From assembly GCF_026210795.1 (NCBI RefSeq), contig NC_089455.1, positions 1,984,001-2,048,000 on the forward strand: 64,000 bases of DNA, read 5' to 3'. Position numbers and translations under genes: made by a program. Positions 58,620-64,000 of this stretch are shown here, one piece after another (the first letter of the stretch is position 1; the number at the start of each line of letters is the position of its first letter). The stretch is from Rhizophagus irregularis (Eukaryota > Glomeromycota > Glomeromycetes > Glomerales > Glomeraceae). The notes under the pieces are model-generated. The model searched no databases. It was given only the letters and a program-made list of their open reading frames with translations, and was not told where the DNA came from.

Positions 58620-58846
58620 TTCCCTTGATGAATGTTGTGCTTAACATCAATTAATCAATTATTATTAATTGCATTGGAAAAATTTACATAGAAGGATAAT
58701 TCCATAAGCAGTTTATTGCGTTATCATCTGCTTGCTCTTGGTCTGTTAAAATACGTATAATTATTTATAATTTGGACTTCACGTTACGTTTATCTCGAAT
58801 TTTTAGTACGATTATTTTTTTTAAAAAAGAAATTACAGAAAATTGT
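58620..58846. other. Spacer between BTB-TLDc copies
   Basis: No feature recognised. Confidence 0.35.
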
Positions 58847-59112
58847 TTACTCAATTTTTTCAGAAATTGAGCCTGAATTATTAGAAGACAATGAAGACTC
58901 AATTGTGAAAATATTCTGAGCGTCACACGAGTATAATATGCTACCGTTCTCCATATTTTACGAGGTTTCGTTTCTAATAATAAAGAAACGAAATTACTAA
59001 ATATTTTATTAGAAATCTTTCAAATTGTATTATAAACGTCTATTATATAAATATTTTGCATTAAATTTTATAATTCAGATATATTATGGTGGAATTCTTT
59101 CATATGATTAAT
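58847..59112 (+). pseudogene. Decayed BTB-TLDc fragment (exon 1 and intron border)
   Basis: Out-of-frame pieces match exon 1 of the neighbours in order: TTTACTCAATTTTTTCAGAA, GTTCTCCATATTTTACGAG, TTAGAAATCTTTCAAATTG, then ATATATTATGGTGGAATTC of exon 2. Many indels; nothing beyond the exon 2 start survives. Confidence 0.75.
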
Positions 59113-59520
59113 CCTTATACGATAATGATAACAAATTTGATCTGTTATTAGCGGGTTAATTTTTTAAAAACGTAAATAAGATGCCGAAACAGAAAAGAAT
59201 ACCAAAAAAAGGCTATTAATAGATTACATTGACCCTATGAAAAAAAAAAATACTTAAAATGTACTTGTATACTTTAAAATATATTTGAAATTTGGAATTA
59301 TACTTAAAATATACTTAATATTGCAATTTTAGTGTATTTAAAATTTAACACATAACTGAATGTTTTCTGATTGTTTAAAAATATGCAGCAAGACACAAAA
59401 GATCTAAGAAAGGAAAGGAAAGGAAATAAGTGTAAAAAGGGTTGCATGGGCCGAAGAAGCAATTTTCTCCCTACTAATGCCACATGATGACATGAGAATT
59501 TAAATAACTTATATTGATAT
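59113..59520. other. AT-rich spacer
   Basis: Repeats of ATACTTAAAATnTACTTG (59255-59320) only. Confidence 0.4.
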
Positions 59521-59544
59521 TTTGTATTCGCTTAAAAGCACAAG

Positions 59545-59945
59545 CTTTTGAACCAACTTATCAATTTTTCCAAGTTGGTCATGATGTAGATGCTCATCTT
59601 TGCCTCCTGAACTTACTATGAAATATGATGAAAAGTTTACGAGTGAGACGATTGCAAATATTCTTCGTCAGCTCATACCTCGCCTTATCTCATTAATGAA
59701 GCTGAGGTTTAGCCCTTCGTATAAACAGGTGAATGAATGGTTAGCTGCTCTACATAAACATAGTCGTGCACGCCTCTTATACGCCGAGCGTGGTGTTATC
59801 GACAAAGCTTATACAAGGAATTTTAGTAAACAAGTAAGAAGTTAAAATTTGGAAGTGGAGGCATTGTTTTGTGGCAATAATTTGAGTCCAAGAGTTTTTG
59901 CAAAAGCTAAGGTTATTGCAAGACTAAAGAAGGAATAATTATAAA
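59545..59945 (+). pseudogene. Fragment of a repeated unknown ORF, frameshifted
   Basis: One frame reads AFEPTYQFFQVGHDVDAHLC (59545-59605) and shifts into PPELTMKYDEKFTSETIANI, continuing with KQVNEWLAALHKHSRARLLY to TAA at 59845. After it a third frame reads KFGSGGIVLWQ. The GC content and codon use are more normal than nearby DNA. I believe this belongs to a repeat-borne gene family of these fungi but cannot name its function. Confidence 0.5.
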
Positions 59946-61140
59946 AAAGAAAGCTGAATTCGGGTAAATATTTATCTTCACGAATTTTTTATAATCTAGT
60001 AAACCGGATTATTTATTTAATGAAATAATTATCTATCTTCACAATTTATTGGAGCTCTGGGAAATACCTATTAACACAAAATTACGAAAATTAAAAATTT
60101 CTAATTCAATCCAACGGATTCTTTTATCAATTTTTTACCACATCTTGTTAATGATTAATTCAATCACTAAATAATCACTAAATAAAATTTTTAAAGTGGG
60201 AATTTTACAAGAATTAATCATATTCTTCGACTATTAAATAGCAATTTCTATATTTTTTTCCAGTTCTTTCATTTTTGCTCACATAAAATGCAAGATTTCT
60301 TTGTGCATCTAACGTTATGTCGCAAAGCTAAACTTTTAACTCACTTGCTTAATGATCCGTCACACTGAAATTAATAGGTTGTTAGCGATGAACAATTAAT
60401 TAAGAAACGACGTGTACCAGAAAAAATCAAGAAAATAAATAGTATAGTCCACAAATGATAGTATAGATAAAAATTATGTATTCACGAGCTAAATTCCATA
60501 CTTTATCCATTGTTTGAAGAGTAATATAACATAACGATTTATATAATAAATTGAATCAGTTTTTTGCTTAATAAATCATTTTGTGAATAATCTCTTGTAA
60601 TATAACTTTTCAATTATGTAAGCATGAATTGTCTTTATAATAAACTTGCTATACCAGGAAACGGAACAGTTAGAGGCCCAAAGTATCACATGATGTTAAT
60701 GAGTATATAGAACTAGAGAACGGTAAACCATTGTAAAGTCCGGAGCAATCAATACACCGATGCTTGCTTTGTGAAGTTTTTATGTAACGACGGAAGTCAA
60801 TCGACTTAATTATCGAGGCGGACGTAAGTTCTTCGCTAATGCTCCGATGATTTTTGCCTTGATAATGTAATTAATTTTGAGATAAATTAAACCTAATCCT
60901 CCCTAACATCATAACAATGTTCTTTCATAAACGTTTATGGAATGTTAAAATTACAGTACAAGCTTTAATAAAATTATATATTCAATTTGAGGCTTTAACA
61001 TGATTTAATAAATGAAAAGAATTTTTAAATAAAATATTTTGTATTTATTGAAATAAATAAGTTATATAGTAAAGTTTAATAATTTATTAGAAAAGGTGAT
61101 CTAATTGGTACCTGTTCTTGTAAACACGGAGTTTATGAAA
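59946..61140. other. Gene-free stretch
   Basis: No coding frame. The part 60650-60870 is GC-richer and contains GTCCGGAGCAATC and GCTAATGCTCCGATGA, a possible structured segment; nothing specific recognised. Confidence 0.35.
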
Positions 61141-61205
61141 AAGAGATGATAATTTTTCATAGACGATTATGAAGTACTTCAAAATTATAAAGTCGAAAAG
61201 GATTG
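61141..61205 (+). pseudogene. Tail fragment of a TLDc domain
   Basis: The sequence GATTATGAAGTACTTCAAAA corresponds to the DYEVFQI end of the intact copies; upstream AGAGATGATAATTTTTCATA fits the same region with indels. A remnant of another lost cluster member. Confidence 0.5.
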
Positions 61206-61370
61206 AATTTTAGTTGAAATAAAATAAATTTAATAGGATATTGATTAATTTTTTTAAAATAGATTTCTCGTATTTGAGATTAAATAAAATGTTCTCATTT
61301 GTTCATCTTTTTAGTTACGTTACAATCATCTTTTATATATTGGGATATTTTATCGCAAAAAAAGGTCTGC

Positions 61371-62665
61371 CAATTCTTTTCAAATTTGAACCGTAATTAC
61401 ATCGACGGAAATATTAGAAGATAGTGAATATTATGATGTTTATAATTGATGTTGGTAAAGAGTAGAGACCTAAATATAAATATTTCGAGCACATACGAAT
61501 ATTTTGGTGTTACCGGTTCCATATTTATGATAACATTATTTAATGTATTACATATACTTTCTTAGCATTAAAAATTTATATCTATGTAGGTATACTGTAT
61601 TTAGGGTGGAATTGTTTTATCGGATGAACAGAATACTTCAGATATTCTTAAAGTGCAGACCAGGGATTAACTTAATTGAAATAAAGCGGATTGGTTGGAA
61701 AACATTTTAAACTTATCCATCGAACAAGCTTTCAATCCAATAATTTATTAGAACTACAAAAATTTTGTACAGACTTTATCTAAATCTCCTGACAAGATTT
61801 TGTATCACGTGATTTTACCTCACTTCCAGAAAAATCCTTAAAGATGATTTACCGAATGAAGTAAAACGAAGTTTGGGAACATGTATTAAAATGGATTCGC
61901 TCAGAATACTAAGATAGGACCCAGAAATATATATATAGGGGTCAGGTGATGAAAAAAATTTTTTACTATGAGCTGTACGCATTTTTTCAGGGCCGGAATT
62001 ATGATAATGCCAGTCGGTTACTATAATAGGAAATAAAATTCTGACTGGCATTATCAAAAATTATCTAAAAAAGGAAAGATTTTCATGATTTTTTTAGTTC
62101 AAAATACGCAAACTCAAACCTGACCCTTATATATATATTTCTGGGTCCTACTAAGATCCTGTTACTTGGACAGATGATGATTTAAAACAATGGAAATTCT
62201 TTACAATATTGTTTTAATTAGATTTAATTTATCCTTAGATTTATTAAAATATTATTTGGATTTTGACGAGAAATAATTTCTTAACCTCCTAGAAACGTAA
62301 AATTTGGTTCAAAAATTGTTAATCTAAACATTATTTCTCTAATTTCAAAGTGGATTGATAAAACAGATGTTAATATTAATGTTGTTTATCAAATATGATT
62401 GTATTTTTAAATTATTAGAGATGGATTCCCTCCTGTTAGGTTTCATTCTTTATATGATATTATACCTAAAACTGTTACATATATTAAAGAAACAGATGAA
62501 ATTCTTGATGGATATAATCCTATATTATATGAGAAATTTATAATAGCTGGCGTGAAACAAAGATAGTTTATATTTTCTTTAAATATAAGAATGGTAAAGA
62601 ATTAAATTGCGGTGGACCATCATTTAGTCGGGACATTATTTTATATGGGTCTGAGGAATTTATTG
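61371..62665 (+). pseudogene. BTB-BACK-TLDc protein, copy 3, heavily decayed
   Basis: Matches the intact neighbours in order from exon 1 (CCAATTCTTTTCAAATTTGA, AGTGAATATTATGATGTTTA) through the intron and exon 2 (CGGATGAACAGAATACTTCA, CCATCGAACAAGCTTTCAAT) to the TLDc part (GAAACAGATGAAATTCTTGA, GGTGGACCATCATTTAGTCG). There are many frameshifts, deletions and stops. A 235-bp MITE sits in it at 61916-62150. Confidence 0.85.
61916..62150. mobile_element. 235-bp foldback MITE with AGGACCCAG ends and 8-bp target duplication
   Basis: Ends AGGACCCAGAAATATATATA are inverted at both sides and flanked by ACTAAGAT (61908-61915 and 62151-62158). The interior contains a second inverted pair, TGATAATGCCAGTC / GACTGGCATTATCA. 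End type (AGGACCC) and 8-bp duplication match the element at 27226-27522. Confidence 0.92.
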
Positions 62666-62866
62666 TCAGCAAAAATATTGTGATAAATGGGATATTAATT
62701 AGTCTTAAAATAGCGTTATATTTTTGCGCATAAATTTTACGTCTAAATTCTATTTATATAAGATTCGCGCATCGAGTAGGTCATCCGTTTTTTTGCGTTA
62801 CGTTATACGATCTGTAACGATCATTTATATATATATATATTGCCACGTTCATTTTTACACACGAAA
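62666..62866. promoter_or_regulatory. Upstream region of BTB-TLDc copy 4 with TATATA tract
   Basis: A (TA)n tract at 62825-62840 lies 27-42 bp before the conserved start codon and could serve as a TATA-like element. The first ATG at 62840 would add nine residues (MPRSFLHTK), but the cluster-wide start is MSxQFF at 62867. Confidence 0.35.
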
Positions 62867-64000
62867 ATGTCTATCCAATTTTTTTCAAATTTGAGCAAAA
62901 ATTACATTGAAATATTGGAAGATGATGAATATTATGATATTACAATTGAAGTTGGGGAAGATCCAAACGTAAAAATATTCCATGCGCATACAATTATTTT
63001 GTGTCACCGCTCCCCATACTTACGACGAGCTTTGGCTAATAAGAGGAATAATAATAATAGTGGTGTCTTATCTCATATAAAATTACCGAATATTTTACCA
63101 GAAATCTTTCAAATTATTTTAAAGTAAGGTTATAAATACTGTATAAATAATAACTTCAAATATATTTTTTTTTAATTTTAACTCTCACGTTTTTTAACGT
63201 AGGTATATTTATGGTGGAATTCTTTCATTGAATGAGCATGATACTTTAGAAATTCTCAAAGTTTTGATTGCTGCAAATGAATTATTACTTAACGAATTAG
63301 TTGATTATTTACAAACATATTTAATTGAGTACAAAGTGGATTGGATAGAACAACATTTTGAGCTTACTCATCGAACAAGCTTTCAATATAATAATTTATT
63401 AGAACTTCAAAAATTTTGTACGAGTTTTATGGCTAAATTTCCCGAAAAGATATTTAAATCACTTGACTTTACTTCACTCCCTGAAAAATCTTTAATTTCA
63501 CTTCTTAAAAGAGATGATTTACAAATGAAAGAAATCGAAGTTTGGGATCATGTATTAAAATGGGGACTTGCAAAAAATCCTACGTTTATTCCAGACCCTG
63601 TTACTTGGACAAACGATGATTTTAAAACAATGGAAAATTCTTTACAATATTGTTTACCTTTAATTAGATTTTATAATTTATCTTCTAAAGATTTTTTAGA
63701 AAAAATTCATCCATATAAAAAATTGTTAAAACATCAATTATATGAAGACTTATTAAAGTATTTTTTAGATTTTGAAAGTGAACCGAATAATAATTTCTTA
63801 CCTCCTAGAAATGGAAAACTTGATTCAAAAATTGTTAATTTAAATATCATTTCTCTAATTTCAAAATGGATTGATAAAGTGGAGATCGAAAGTAGATTTG
63901 CTAGTAGAAATGAATTATATTTACCATATGAATTTAAATTATTATTAAGAGGAAGTCGAGATGGATTCACTCCTGATAAGTTTCATTCTTTATGTGATAA
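62867..64000 (+). CDS. BTB-BACK-TLDc protein, copy 4 (3' end outside window)
   Basis: Exon 1 is 62867-63123 (MSIQFFSNLSKNYIEILEDD; BTB: YYDITIEVGEDPNVKIFHAH, SPYLRRAL) and exon 2 is 63203 to the window edge, open throughout. BACK part: DLQMKEIEVWDHVLKWGL, CLPLIRFYNLSSKDFLEKI. TLDc starts at LYLPYEFKLLLRGSRDGFTP and is cut by the window end. It is more divergent from copies 1 and 2 than these are from each other, for example FHAHTIILCHR instead of FRAHMNILCHR, and ESRFASRNELYL in the linker. Structure and phase equal copy 2. Role as for copy 2. Confidence 0.9.

Noticed and set aside
59600-59845. Complete 81-residue gene
   Set aside because: The frame continues upstream in another frame (QVGHDVDAHLC) and downstream in a third, so it is a piece of a longer broken gene.

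Overview
The window looks like AT-rich, repeat-dense nuclear DNA of an arbuscular mycorrhizal fungus (Glomeromycotina, Rhizophagus-like). The main support is a cluster of BTB-BACK-TLDc genes at the right end, a family strongly expanded in these fungi. Further support is the many genes with short GT-AG introns of about 65-120 bp and the mix of fungal-type transposons (Helitron, Plavaka, CACTA/Tnp2, hAT- and pogo-like MITEs). No rRNA, tRNA or CRISPR array was seen. The organism assignment is inference from gene families, not from a search.

Layout, left to right. 1-3224: the right part of a Helitron whose RepHel gene carries two in-frame TGA codons; it cuts a four-exon Plavaka transposase gene on the minus strand (3225-4897). 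5998-6760 and 21435-22060: two halves of one gene of unknown function, separated by a 14.67-kb CACTA-type transposon (6761-21431). The two halves rejoin in frame, phase and sense if the element and one copy of a 3-bp target duplication are removed. The element has terminal inverted repeats starting CACAGGTCGAAA and dense subterminal arrays of a CCAATCGGT-like motif. It holds a frameshifted Tnp2 transposase (minus) and two divergent copies, A and B, of an unrecognised five- or six-exon gene family on opposite strands. It also holds a coiled-coil ORF and a tandem array of exon-like 0.43-kb units. Copy A is further split by a 775-bp hAT-like element with an 8-bp target duplication.

22-31 kb and 39-43 kb: a partial (23715-25795) and a longer (35634-39481) copy of a Tnp2/Plavaka-like transposase gene, each followed by the same 3' flank and a 73-bp GATATC-rich satellite. 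The second copy of the satellite region is tandemly duplicated (period 1159). Three copies of one 244-bp hAT-like MITE lie here, one of them inside the transposase coding exon. 31.6-35.2 kb: an acidic protein gene of unknown function (minus) and a small Myb/SANT-like gene with an SR-rich tail (plus). 43-53 kb: mostly gene-free, with several non-autonomous elements whose terminal repeats and target duplications can be read directly. 53.7-64 kb: a putative secreted protein, then a tandem BTB-BACK-TLDc cluster with one intact gene, one gene intact up to the window edge, one frameshifted copy and several decayed copies.

A recurring theme is that otherwise intact reading frames are broken by single stop codons that are one C-to-T change away from CGA, CAA or CAG. 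Several of these can be checked against a paralogue or a neighbouring repeat inside the window. This would fit cytosine deamination in methylated or silenced repeats, but is unproven.
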